In this document: piece after piece, positions 10,221 through 18,600 of the stretch
Layout: each line of letters begins with the position of its first letter
Position numbering within the stretch: the stretch's first letter is position 1
Assembly: GCF_002005465.1 (NCBI RefSeq)
Contig: NZ_CP014691.1
Span: 2,444,501 to 2,508,500 of the forward strand
DNA: 64,000 bases
Direction of reading: 5' to 3'
DNA from: Neoasaia chiangmaiensis
Lineage (GTDB): Bacteria; Pseudomonadota; Alphaproteobacteria; Acetobacterales; Acetobacteraceae
The notes under the pieces: model-generated
What the model was told of the DNA's origin: nothing
Database searches by the model: none
Seen by the model: only the letters and a program-made list of their open reading frames with translations
Made by a program: the position numbers and the translations under genes

Positions 10221-10602
10221 ATGATGCTTGGGAGGCCATGATAATGGCCGGGATAGCAAGGCATCCGGCATGAAAGAAGGATTTCTTTTTCAATATTATG
10301 AATGGCTGCTTGACTTTCTCTGCGTGATTTTGGTGCTCTTGGCTATAATCCGTAAAGAGTTCGCCAACAGAGTAAACCGTACCTGGATTGTTAGATAGGT
10401 CTTCAACTGGTTACAGTGCCCCTAAAGTAGACCGCCCCCTATACCTCATAGATGTTCACAGATGGCCATTTAGCATGAACATTTACAGTGTGCTTCGCTA
10501 CATGAAATGCCTTTTCAAGATCGAGAGACTTTTGATGAATGCCCGTACGTGAGAATATTTCCTAGAATTGTCCCCTTAGGGAAAGGGGACAATTCTTTTT
10601 CG
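10221..10602. other. Non-coding gap with small inverted repeats
   Basis: No convincing gene. A 6-bp stem (10234-10239 with 10244-10249) follows the preceding stop codon without a T tract. A strong hairpin at 10564-10596 is listed separately. The rest is moderately AT-rich sequence with no recognised element. Confidence 0.5.
10564..10600 (+). terminator. Strong hairpin, likely rho-independent terminator
   Basis: A perfect 14-bp inverted repeat (10564-10577 with 10583-10596) closes a 5-nt loop and runs into a five-T tract on the plus strand. The minus-strand exit has no T tract, so it should work for plus-strand transcripts; it lies just past the 3' end of the minus-strand uvrB fragment. Confidence 0.65.
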
Positions 10603-11661
10603 TCATACAAAAATGTATCTTTTGTAGAGATTTTGTAGAGATTTTCGAATGTTTTTGGCGTCTTCTTCTCTATTCTCTTGCACGGCATCCAGCATTTCTT
10701 TTTCTTTCCTGGTAATACGCGTGCAGAGCTCGGTTAGATCAGCGCAAAATGCCTCGTCATGAACACTTGGCTCCCGGTTTTCGTTTTCAGATGGTGCTCC
10801 CTTTTCGTTGGTAGAGGAGGGCGTAATGCCGTTTTTCTCATTGAACTGAATCTGTAACGTTCGACGTGCCTCTGTTTCGCTTATCGCCCCGCGCATTGCC
10901 GGTGTTATTGTATCGGCATACAAAATGGCTGTTCCGTTAGGATTACGCGCAACCCTTCCAATCATCTGTATTAACGCGTCTGTTGACCGGAGAAAGCCCG
11001 CCCGATCTGCATCCAGAATTGCGATGAGCGAGGCTTCCGGAATATCGAGTCCTTCTCTAAGAAGGCTGATTCCAATGAGAACGTCGAATTCACCAGCCCG
11101 CAAACCGTCGATGATTTCAGTACGCTCTTCTGTTTTGATATCTGAATGAAGATAGCTGGCTCGAACCCCCTTGCTTTCCAAAAGAGCGTGTAGATCCTCA
11201 GCGGCCGCCTTCGTCAGGGTTGTAACCAGTACGCGCTCTTTCCGATGCTTACGCACTTCAATTTCATCGCAGAGGTTATCAATTGCTCCAGCAGACGGCC
11301 GCAATTCAATTACGGGGTCAAGCAGTCCCGTCGGCCGCACAACCTGAAGCGCAACATGTTCTTTGGAAACTTTCAGCTCATAAGCACCAGGGGTCGCAGA
11401 GACGAAAATGGTCTGTGGTTTTACCTCTTCAAACTGCTTGAAATTTAATGGGTGATTGTCTTTTGAAGACGGTAGGCGAAAGCCATAATCGATCAGCGTG
11501 TCTTTACGGCTTTGATCTCCACGATACATCGCTGAGATTTGCGGGATCATGACGTGAGACTCATCCACGAACAGCAGCCCGTCCTTAGGAAGATAATCAA
11601 GTAGCGTAATGGGAGGAAGAGCTGGGTCACGTCCGTTCAGGTAAGAACTGTAGTTTTCCAT
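10603..11661 (-). pseudogene. uvrB: UvrB C-terminal fragment (N-terminal ATPase half missing)
   Basis: This 352-aa open frame matches the C-terminal half of excinuclease subunit UvrB: FVDESHV with the following [12 protein letters not shown], then [28 protein letters not shown] and a GRVARN motif, ending in a divergent UVR-like helix pair. UvrB-like coding continues upstream of the ATG (GYCSG just before [10 protein letters not shown]) to about 11725, where an in-frame stop sits. The Walker A half and the DNA-binding hairpin region are absent, so nucleotide-excision function is not expected. Base composition is lower in G+C than in the flanking core genes. Most likely a captured or deleted paralogue rather than the chromosomal uvrB. 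Confidence 0.85.
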
Positions 11662-11751
11662 TCCCGAGCAATATCCGGACTGTCTGATCAGGATCTGTCG
11701 CTCGGTTAAGCGTATCGTCCGAAGGCTACGTCCCTTTCTTCATTCATACTC

Positions 11752-11774
11752 AACGGCACCCGATGCCGTTTTTT
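11752..11774 (+). terminator. Short rho-independent terminator
   Basis: A 7-bp perfect stem (11752-11758 with 11764-11770) with a 5-nt loop is followed by a six-T tract on the plus strand. No intact plus-strand gene ends here, so it looks left over from a lost gene. Its position argues against the earliest possible start of the following gene. Confidence 0.6.
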
Positions 11775-11831
11775 CTCATCGCATGGGGTGGGGCGGACGC
11801 CCTGCGTCATGGGTGCATTCAGGATACTCTC

Positions 11832-12491
11832 ATGTCATCAACGTCTTCCTTGTTACACTCTTCGCGTGCCTCTCAAACGCCGGGAAGGAACGCTTTTTTT
11901 CCAGATAACAAAGATCTGGAAATCTATCATGACTTCGCCGTGGAACTGGGGGCACCCCCTAACCATCAGATGTGTCGCTACCGGGGTATTCGTGCCCAGC
12001 ATCTCGTGTTTCTGGGCGAAAGCGGTACGTATGCCTGGGCGCGGATGGATGCCATGGCGCGGCAGCGCTGGCCGGAGCTGCCGGTTGCAGGCAAGGTCGC
12101 TGCGGACGAAACCGTTCTGGCATCGCTGCCAGAGCGGATCATCTATCAGTTTTTGGCAGGTGGTCGGTCTCCAGGTGTGGCAGTCGATCTACACCAGCCC
12201 ATTGACGACACATCGGATGATTTTCGTGCCGACATCGCCCTTCGATGCCGTGATGCAGCACATTTCATTGAGGTGGTAGGGTGTTGTGCCCGTGACCGGG
12301 TCGTGCGGAATGCGGTTGAAAAGCGCGGTCTGATCAGAACGGAGCAGCGTGAGCGGTTTTATGAAGGTCATGGCATTCAGCCGACAATGATTTTTGTCGA
12401 CGATTTTGCGCGGCCACAAGAGTTGAAGGCCCAGTGTAAGGCGTTGATCGAGCGTGTCCTCCGTGACGCTGAAGGCCGAAAAAAGCCCTAG
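11832..12491 (+). CDS. Hypothetical protein, possible restriction-endonuclease-like (PD-(D/E)XK) core
   Basis: 219-aa protein of no recognised family. I start it at the ATG at 11832 rather than 11763, because the upstream option overlaps a terminator hairpin. The C-terminal half has a pattern reminiscent of DUF559/Vsr-like nucleases: an acidic helix (LPERIIYQFL, about residue 100), a strand with Asp (FRADIAL, about 135), a strand FIEVVG (about 150) and a later helix-strand pair YEGHGIQPTMIFVDD. The lysine/aspartate normally following the Glu is Val, so activity is uncertain. It is on the accessory island near a serine recombinase. The fold idea is inference from residue pattern only. Confidence 0.5.
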   Translation: MSSTSSLLHSSRASQTPGRNAFFPDNKDLEIYHDFAVELGAPPNHQMCRYRGIRAQHLVFLGESGTYAWARMDAMARQRWPELPVAGKVAADETVLASLPERIIYQFLAGGRSPGVAVDLHQPIDDTSDDFRADIALRCRDAAHFIEVVGCCARDRVVRNAVEKRGLIRTEQRERFYEGHGIQPTMIFVDDFARPQELKAQCKALIERVLRDAEGRKKP

Positions 12492-12823
12492 GCATCGCAA
12501 GAGGGCCGAACTGAAAAGCCTGGGGTGGACGACAGCAGGCTGCGTTGGGCGCCCCACCCGGCTTGTCGAATCGTTTGGATGTCAGTGCGGCCTGTGTGTG
12601 AGCACATCAGACCGATTCTGGCCTTTAAAATTCGAAATTAGGGCTGTCAAAAATAACGAAATTAGCGACTTGCTTTTTCAGCGAATCGCATTTTTCAAGA
12701 CCCTTCTTAATTTTCTTTTTCATTTAAAAATTCTCTAAAATTTTCTCTAAAAATATTGAATGACAAATTTTGGATACCGGTTCTTTTCTGACTGTGACGA
12801 TGCAAATTTCACGGAGGCCGGCA
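12492..12823. other. AT-rich intergenic stretch
   Basis: No supported gene. From about 12625 the sequence becomes strongly AT-rich up to the start of the next small ORF and contains a short tandem repeat (12731-12752). This could be a promoter or recombination-associated region for the downstream recombinase module; nothing more specific is visible. Confidence 0.4.
12731..12752. repeat. 10-bp direct repeat, two copies
   Basis: The 10-mer TTCTCTAAAA occurs at 12731-12740 and 12743-12752 (12-bp period) in the AT-rich leader upstream of the recombinase module. It could be a regulatory or recombination-related motif. Confidence 0.45.
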
Positions 12824-13021
12824 ATGACCCCTGAAGGTTCAAAACCAGAAATCGCTAACGATAACGGCTCAGCGGGTGCGGAATTAACTCAATTGGTCAC
12901 CGTTCTGGCTCGGGCCGTGGGGCGATCAGTCGCGCAGCAGCAGTTTGAGGCGTGGCTCAAAACAACGGTCGTGGTGGCCAATGATAACCAACCCAAAGAG
13001 CAGCGAGAACAGAAGAGCTAG
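12824..13021 (+). CDS. Small hypothetical protein upstream of serine recombinase
   Basis: 65-aa ORF starting at MTPEGSK; the frame is open from 12770 but this ATG, preceded by a GGAGG-like stretch (ACGGAGGCC), is the better start. It carries two copies of a short ANDN motif (IANDNG near the N-terminus, VANDNQ near the C-terminus) around a predicted helix. It sits 63 bp before the recombinase and could be co-transcribed, for example as an accessory or directionality factor, but there is no sequence evidence for that. Family not recognised. Confidence 0.45.
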   Translation: MTPEGSKPEIANDNGSAGAELTQLVTVLARAVGRSVAQQQFEAWLKTTVVVANDNQPKEQREQKS

Positions 13022-13084
13022 ACAAAACAAGTCGAGTGTTTCCTGCACACCGTGCTGTCACTTTGGATATACTGGAGAAGAGTA

Positions 13085-14788
13085 ATGAAAACTAATAGAC
13101 ACAATCTTCGGATTGCTCTTTATGGTCGTTTTTCGACATCCCGCCAAAATGCAGCGTCCTCGGCCGACCAACTCCATGCGGGCGAGAAATATGCCACGCA
13201 ACACGGTTGGACGGTGGTGGCACGTTTTACGGACGATGCAATATCCGGAGCGTACGAGCATGGCCGAGCAGGTCTGCAAGAGTTAAAACAGCAAGCCATG
13301 CTAGGACAATTTGATGTTGTAGTTGTCGAATCTGTTGATCGCCTTGGCCGGAATGTTTCTGAAGTCACTGCTCTGTATCGGCGGTTGAAATTTCATGGGA
13401 TTGAAGTTCATACATACACCTCTGGAAAACAGACAGACCTTGTGATCGCGATCATGAGTAGTGTTGCGGAAGCGCAGCTGGAGGAAATTGCCCATAAGAC
13501 ACGTCGAGGGGCCAAAGCCAACATCTTGAAAAAACGGAGTGCAGGCGGTCGAGCGTATGGGTATGTGTCTGATCCAAAACTTACTGCTGACGGAAAGCTC
13601 GACAAAGGACATCAGAAGATATGTCCGGCTGAAGCGAAAATCGTGCGTAGAATTTTTGATGAATATGCTTTCGGTAAAAGCCCAATAGAGATAGCGAGAA
13701 AATTGAATCTGGAAGGTATTCCGGGTCCGCGCCGCCCTCGTAAAAAAGGGGAGACTCAAGTTCCTGGATGCTCGCAGTGGCAAGTAAGTACGATTTTGGG
13801 TCATGCGTCGCGCGGCACAGGAATAATTCATAACGAGCTGTATCGCGGATGGAGGGTATGGAACCAGCGCATGTATTTGAAGAATCCAGACACGGGTAAG
13901 CGTGTGGCGCGTCAGAATCCTGAAGAAGATATTGAACGCATCGAGGATCAGGATTTGCGCCTCGTCACCGAGGAGCAGTGGAATGCGATTCGAAAGCGGG
14001 AGGCGGTGATCCGGGCGAACATGAAGAAACGTGCATGTGGGCAGGAGCATAATTTTCGCGACGCACGGCGGCCCACGTCATTTTTGAGTGGAATCATTAA
14101 ATGCGCTGCATGTGGAGGTAATGTCGGACTTGTTCTGCGCGATCGCTGGGGATGTCTGGGGCACCACCGGGGCACAAACTGCACGAACAATCGTACGAAA
14201 AAACGGGATGTCGTGGAGCAACGTATCCTGTCGGGGCTAGCCGGCCCTCTTGTGACAGGCGAATCAATAGAGATTGCTTTGCAGGCGTACAATGAAGAAT
14301 GTCAGGCGCTCTATGCGCAATGGCTTCGGCAATCCGATGCTGGCCGTGAAAAACTTGCGTCGATTGATGCTCAAATAAATAACATAATGAAAGCTATTGA
14401 ATTTGCACCGGACGTTTCTGTGCTCGCCAACCGGCTCACCGAGCTTTCAAAAGAGCGGAAGGCGTTAGCCGAGGCGATAAAGCCCGTGCCTGCACCAATG
14501 CCCAACTTGCAGCGTGACTTTTCGGCGCTCTTTCATGAGCGCGTGAAAAATCTGGGTGCTGTTATCGGGGATCCGAATCATGGCCGCGAGGCTTCCGATA
14601 AGCTACGCAGCCTGATTCAGTCCGTTGAATTCCGACCCGGACAAGCGCGAGGAGAAGTCGGTTTGACGTTGGTAGGGGATATGGCTGGTATTCTGGCGCT
14701 GGCGGCAGGTAATGATAATCTTGAAGTTACGACCGAAGCGGTTGTATGCCCCCGCAACCAGAAACAAGTCCTTGATTGGACAAGATAA
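13085..14788 (+). CDS. Large serine recombinase (integrase/resolvase family)
   Basis: 567-aa site-specific recombinase. The N-terminal resolvase domain has the catalytic serine at about residue 17 (YGRFSTSRQN) and SVDRLGRN near residue 80. A recombinase domain follows (residues about 170-330). A zinc-ribbon with paired cysteines (CAACGG, later C-x7-C) lies at about 340-375, and a coiled-coil region after it, as in phage and ICE integrases. The ATG at 13085 has GGAG 7 nt upstream; 13052 is a weaker alternative. It ends directly at a rho-independent terminator. Lower G+C than the core genes. Probably the enzyme that moved the 8.3-15.6 kb island or part of it. Confidence 0.92.
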   Translation: MKTNRHNLRIALYGRFSTSRQNAASSADQLHAGEKYATQHGWTVVARFTDDAISGAYEHGRAGLQELKQQAMLGQFDVVVVESVDRLGRNVSEVTALYRRLKFHGIEVHTYTSGKQTDLVIAIMSSVAEAQLEEIAHKTRRGAKANILKKRSAGGRAYGYVSDPKLTADGKLDKGHQKICPAEAKIVRRIFDEYAFGKSPIEIARKLNLEGIPGPRRPRKKGETQVPGCSQWQVSTILGHASRGTGIIHNELYRGWRVWNQRMYLKNPDTGKRVARQNPEEDIERIEDQDLRLVTEEQWNAIRKREAVIRANMKKRACGQEHNFRDARRPTSFLSGIIKCAACGGNVGLVLRDRWGCLGHHRGTNCTNNRTKKRDVVEQRILSGLAGPLVTGESIEIALQAYNEECQALYAQWLRQSDAGREKLASIDAQINNIMKAIEFAPDVSVLANRLTELSKERKALAEAIKPVPAPMPNLQRDFSALFHERVKNLGAVIGDPNHGREASDKLRSLIQSVEFRPGQARGEVGLTLVGDMAGILALAAGNDNLEVTTEAVVCPRNQKQVLDWTR

Positions 14789-14815
14789 ACCCGCCCCTCA
14801 AAGGCGGGTTTTTTT
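14788..14815 (+). terminator. Rho-independent terminator of the serine recombinase
   Basis: Perfect 8-bp GC-rich stem (14788-14795 with 14803-14810), 7-nt loop, then a seven-T tract; the stem begins at the last base of the recombinase stop codon. Confidence 0.85.
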
Positions 14816-15071
14816 GTCCAAAATCCATCGCAGGAAACACATAGGAAACAGATGAAAAGGTAGTCCGGCGAGTTTTTGTCCAATGTCACAAGTGTGTGAG
14901 TGTGGCTTGGGACGTCTCCTGACTGAGCCGAAAGGTTCTCTGACGCACATAGAGCGGCCGACATTTGGATGACAGGTTCCGATTAGATTTTTCTGGAGAG
15001 CCGGCGCAGATACGCTTCGAATATATCGGCTATGGCATCGGCATAGGTTGCAATTTCCAGGTTGCTTCGAG
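14816..15071. other. Non-coding remnant sequence after the recombinase
   Basis: No supported gene. An 11-bp direct repeat (TTTTTGTCCAA) occurs right after the terminator (from about 14811) and again near 14874. This is a conceivable place for an attachment-site end of the serine recombinase, but no core site can be proven from one window. Confidence 0.3.
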
Positions 15072-15246
15072 GTGTCTCCGAACCTTGCAAAGTACAAGGC
15101 GAAGCTCGCCAATCGCTATAACAAGCAGCTGGAGCGCCTCAACGGGGAGGACATTGCGACCTCCAGCATCGAGGTAGCCGTCGATGGTGCGATCCAGAAC
15201 CTGACGACCGCAGCCAATGGCGCGCTGGTCATCTATGGCGACCCGC
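15072..15246 (+). pseudogene. Fragment resembling the N-terminus of a Z1-domain ATPase/endonuclease
   Basis: About 58 codons in one frame: LAKYKAKLANRYNKQLERL near the start and ANGALVIYGDP at the end. The last part looks like the entry to a Walker A motif (normally continuing QSGKT), which I associate with Z1-type proteins found in defence gene clusters. The coding stops being recognisable exactly at the Walker A, where a lytic-transglycosylase fragment on the other strand begins. Family assignment is from memory and tentative; the abrupt truncation is seen directly. Confidence 0.4.
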
Positions 15247-15418
15247 ATCGCCATGGCGCTCATGCAGCCAGCGAAGATACGCCGCGCCTGCGACGATATT
15301 GTCGTGCGGATCATAGGGATCGCTCCCCAGATTCAATGCCGTGCGAAGCTCCCGCCATGTGTCTGGCATGATCTGAATGAGACCCATCGCACCCTTCGGT
15401 GATACCGCTGAGGCAGAC
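15243..15418 (-). pseudogene. Fragment of a conjugation-type lytic transglycosylase
   Basis: On the minus strand about 58 codons read SASAVSPKGAMGLIQIMPDTW, then ELRTALNLGSDPYDPHDNIVAGAAYLRWLHERHG. This is the central part of an SLT-domain transglycosylase of the kind carried by type IV secretion/conjugation loci (TrbN/VirB1-like). Both ends are missing; the 3' end abuts the Z1-like fragment. It indicates that a conjugative element was once here. Confidence 0.7.
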
Positions 15419-15615
15419 GCCTATGGAACGCGGCTCGTTCCAACGCGTTATAAAAGACTCAGCAATAAATTATTTCGATTTTCGAAGCGAATTTCATCAG
15501 TCTATAAAATATTTTTTTTAAAATATTAACTTAATGAGAAGCTAAAAAACGAACAAATAAATAATCTTCTGAATCAGAGGTGTATTTACTTAAAATACAA
15601 CATGGACGTCGAAAA
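15419..15615. other. AT-rich leader upstream of the cyclic glucan synthase
   Basis: Sequence from about 15450 is strikingly AT-rich with long A and T runs. It probably carries the promoter of the following gene. No specific operator could be identified. Confidence 0.4.
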
Positions 15616-18600
15616 ATGGACAAAAGCGCTTCATTACCTCCGATGGCGGGTCGTGCGTTTCGACGTTCATGGGTGTCGCAAATTTTCAGACAGGCCCCGC
15701 ACCTGGACTGGCAGAATGACTCCACTTCGGTCAGAAGTGAAATTTTCGGCGTAGAGCGTTTGGAGGCCCATGCGCGGACCCTTGCGCTCGCTCAGGCTCT
15801 CGCTCCTCACACTGTTGGTCGTCATCATCCTCTATCAAAGCGGCTTAAAGAAAATGGGACTTTTCTTCGCTCGGCCGACGTGGAAATTTCAGATGCAATA
15901 CTGGCAGGGCGATCTCAAACGCCCGCAGCCCAGTGGTTGGTAGACAACTACGCGCTAATCGATATGCAGATCCGTGAAACAATTTTGGATCTGCCAGCAC
16001 GTTATTACGCACGCCTCCCCAAGCTGGCCGGCGGACCTTTTGCCGGATTGCCGCGGGTTTTCGGCGTTGCGTGGGCATATGTGGCCCATACAGACAGTCG
16101 TATCCAGACAGAAATTCTCTATGATTATCTGGAGGCCTACCAGAGCGTCGTTCCGCTCATGATTAGAGAACTCTGGGCTGTTCCGATTACCCTGCGCATC
16201 GTCTTGATCGAGAATCTGCGTCGAATTGTCGTGGCAATCATGCGGAGCAATGCCAATCGGCAAGACGCCGATCATCTGGCCGAAAGGCTCGATGCATGTC
16301 GTAAGACGGCACTCGGTTCCATGCCCGCAATTCTCGCCTCGGTCGATCCGAGCAGCCTGACGCCTGCGTTTGTCGCGCAATTTGCCCGTCGTTCTCGAGG
16401 ATTGGATCCCGAGAAGGATCCGGCGCTTCTTTGGCTCGAGCAGCGTTGTGCAGACCGCGGCATGACCATCGATGACGCTGTGCGCGAAGATTTGCACGAG
16501 CAGGGCGCTTTTACCGCCACGATTCGCAACATCATCACGAGCCTTAAATTTATCGCCAGCTTCGACTGGGCAGAAGCTTTTGACCGGGTTTGCCTCATCA
16601 ACCGGATTTTCGCTGATTATGCGAGCTTCACGCAGGCTGATTTCGCAAGTCGCGACCTCTACCACAAAGCCATTGAGGAACTTGCATACAATAGCGAATA
16701 CAGCGAAATGGCCGTTGCGGAACGGGCGCTCACGATGGCGCGTGACGCCAACGCAAGCGACCCATCCGATATGCGTCGAGGTGATCCTGGCTATTATCTC
16801 ATTATGTCGGGACGCCTCAGCCTGGAGGCAGCGATCGGGTTTCGCCCTTCGTTGCCACGCCTGCTGGCACGCCGTTTCTGTGAGCGTGGGATTGCGTCTT
16901 ATAGTCTTGTCGTCAGCTTTCTGACCCTGTTTTTTCTGGCTTTTCCACTCTGGTTCACGAACTTGCCCAGGGATGGCTGGGTCGTGGCTGTGCTGGCCGC
17001 CATTCCGGTCTCAGAAGCGGCGGTGGCTTCGGCAAACCGGTTGGCGCTCAGGGCAATCCGCGCGACAACGTTGCCGGGGATGGAGTTTCTAAGTGGTATC
17101 CCACTAGATCTGCGTACAATGGTGGTCGTGCCCGCATTATTGACGACGCAGCAGACTGTCGACAGCCTGCTTGCACGCCTTGAGATACATTATCTCGCCA
17201 CCCGAGATAAGGCCGTCTATTTCGCACTCCTAACCGATTGGATCGATCACGATACGGCCCATGCGCAGGATGATGAGTCTTTGCTATCGCGCGCGCAGGA
17301 GGGAATGGACAAACTCAATCGCAAATATGGGGCCACACCCGGCGACACGCGCTTCTACCTGCTGCATCGGCAGCGCGTGTGGTCCGAGAGCGAACAGGTT
17401 TGGATGGGATGGGAGCGCAAACGCGGCAAGCTACATGAACTCAATCGACTTCTGCGGGGAGCAAACGATACGACCTTCCTGACTCCGTCTCACGAACTGC
17501 CTCATGACGTCCGATATGTTGTGACGCTCGATGCCGATACGCGCCTGCCGTTGGATACAATCCGCCGTCTCGTGGGTAAAATGGCCCATCCGCTCAATTC
17601 CCCCATCTACGATCCGGTTTCGGGCCGAGTGCTTGAGGGTTATGCCATTTTGCAGCCTCGGATAACGCCATCCTTGCCCGTGGGTCACCAGAGTACGTTG
17701 TTCGAGCGTATTTTTGCCAGCACCAGCGGCATCGATGCCTATTCGGCCGCCGTGTCTGATCTGTATCAGGATATGTTCGGCGAAGGCTCTTATGCTGGAA
17801 AAGGTATCTATAACATAGATGCCTTTGAAGCGGCTCTCTCCCAGCGTGTGCCGGATTCCACACTGCTTAGCCATGATCTCTTTGAGGGGATATTTGCGCG
17901 CGCCGGATTGGTGACTGATGTGGAGGTGGTCGAAGAATTTCCCACAGATTATCTTGTCGCCGCCCAGAGACTGCACCGCTGGACCCGAGGGGACTGGCAA
18001 CTTCTCCCGTGGCTAACGTCTGGTGTGACCGGCCGCACTTTATCGGCGCGCGAGCGCTTCTCCGGCATCGCACGTTGGAAAATGCTGGATAACCTGCGTC
18101 GTACGCTCTGTGCACCCCTGCTGTTGCTGGCTCTGGCCGTGTGCTGGCTTCTGCCTTTTCACACAGCGCTTGTATGGACCGTCTTTCTTTTATTCGCGAT
18201 GGGTATTCCGGCATTTCTGCCCGTGCTGCCGGCACTCGTCCCGCGACGCGAATGGATCACCTGGCACAGCTATCTGAGCGTTATTGATTCGGCGGCATCC
18301 GAGGCCGCGGTTACGATATTCCTCAACATTACATTTTTGGCGCACCATGCCTTTCTCATGGCCGACGCCATATCGCGCACACTGATACGCGTTTTCGTCA
18401 CACGTCGGCATATGCTTCAATGGGTGCCCGCCGCTCAGCTCGTCGCTCAGAAGCATGCAGGGGTTTCCGATTATTATGCCCGGATGCTTCCTGCACCGTT
18501 TCTGTCCGGCTGCCTGACTTTGGCGGTGGCTCTCTGGGCACCGTGGAGCCTGTTCCTGACGGTTCCCCTGGCAGCTCTCTGGGCGCTTTCGCCAGCCGTT

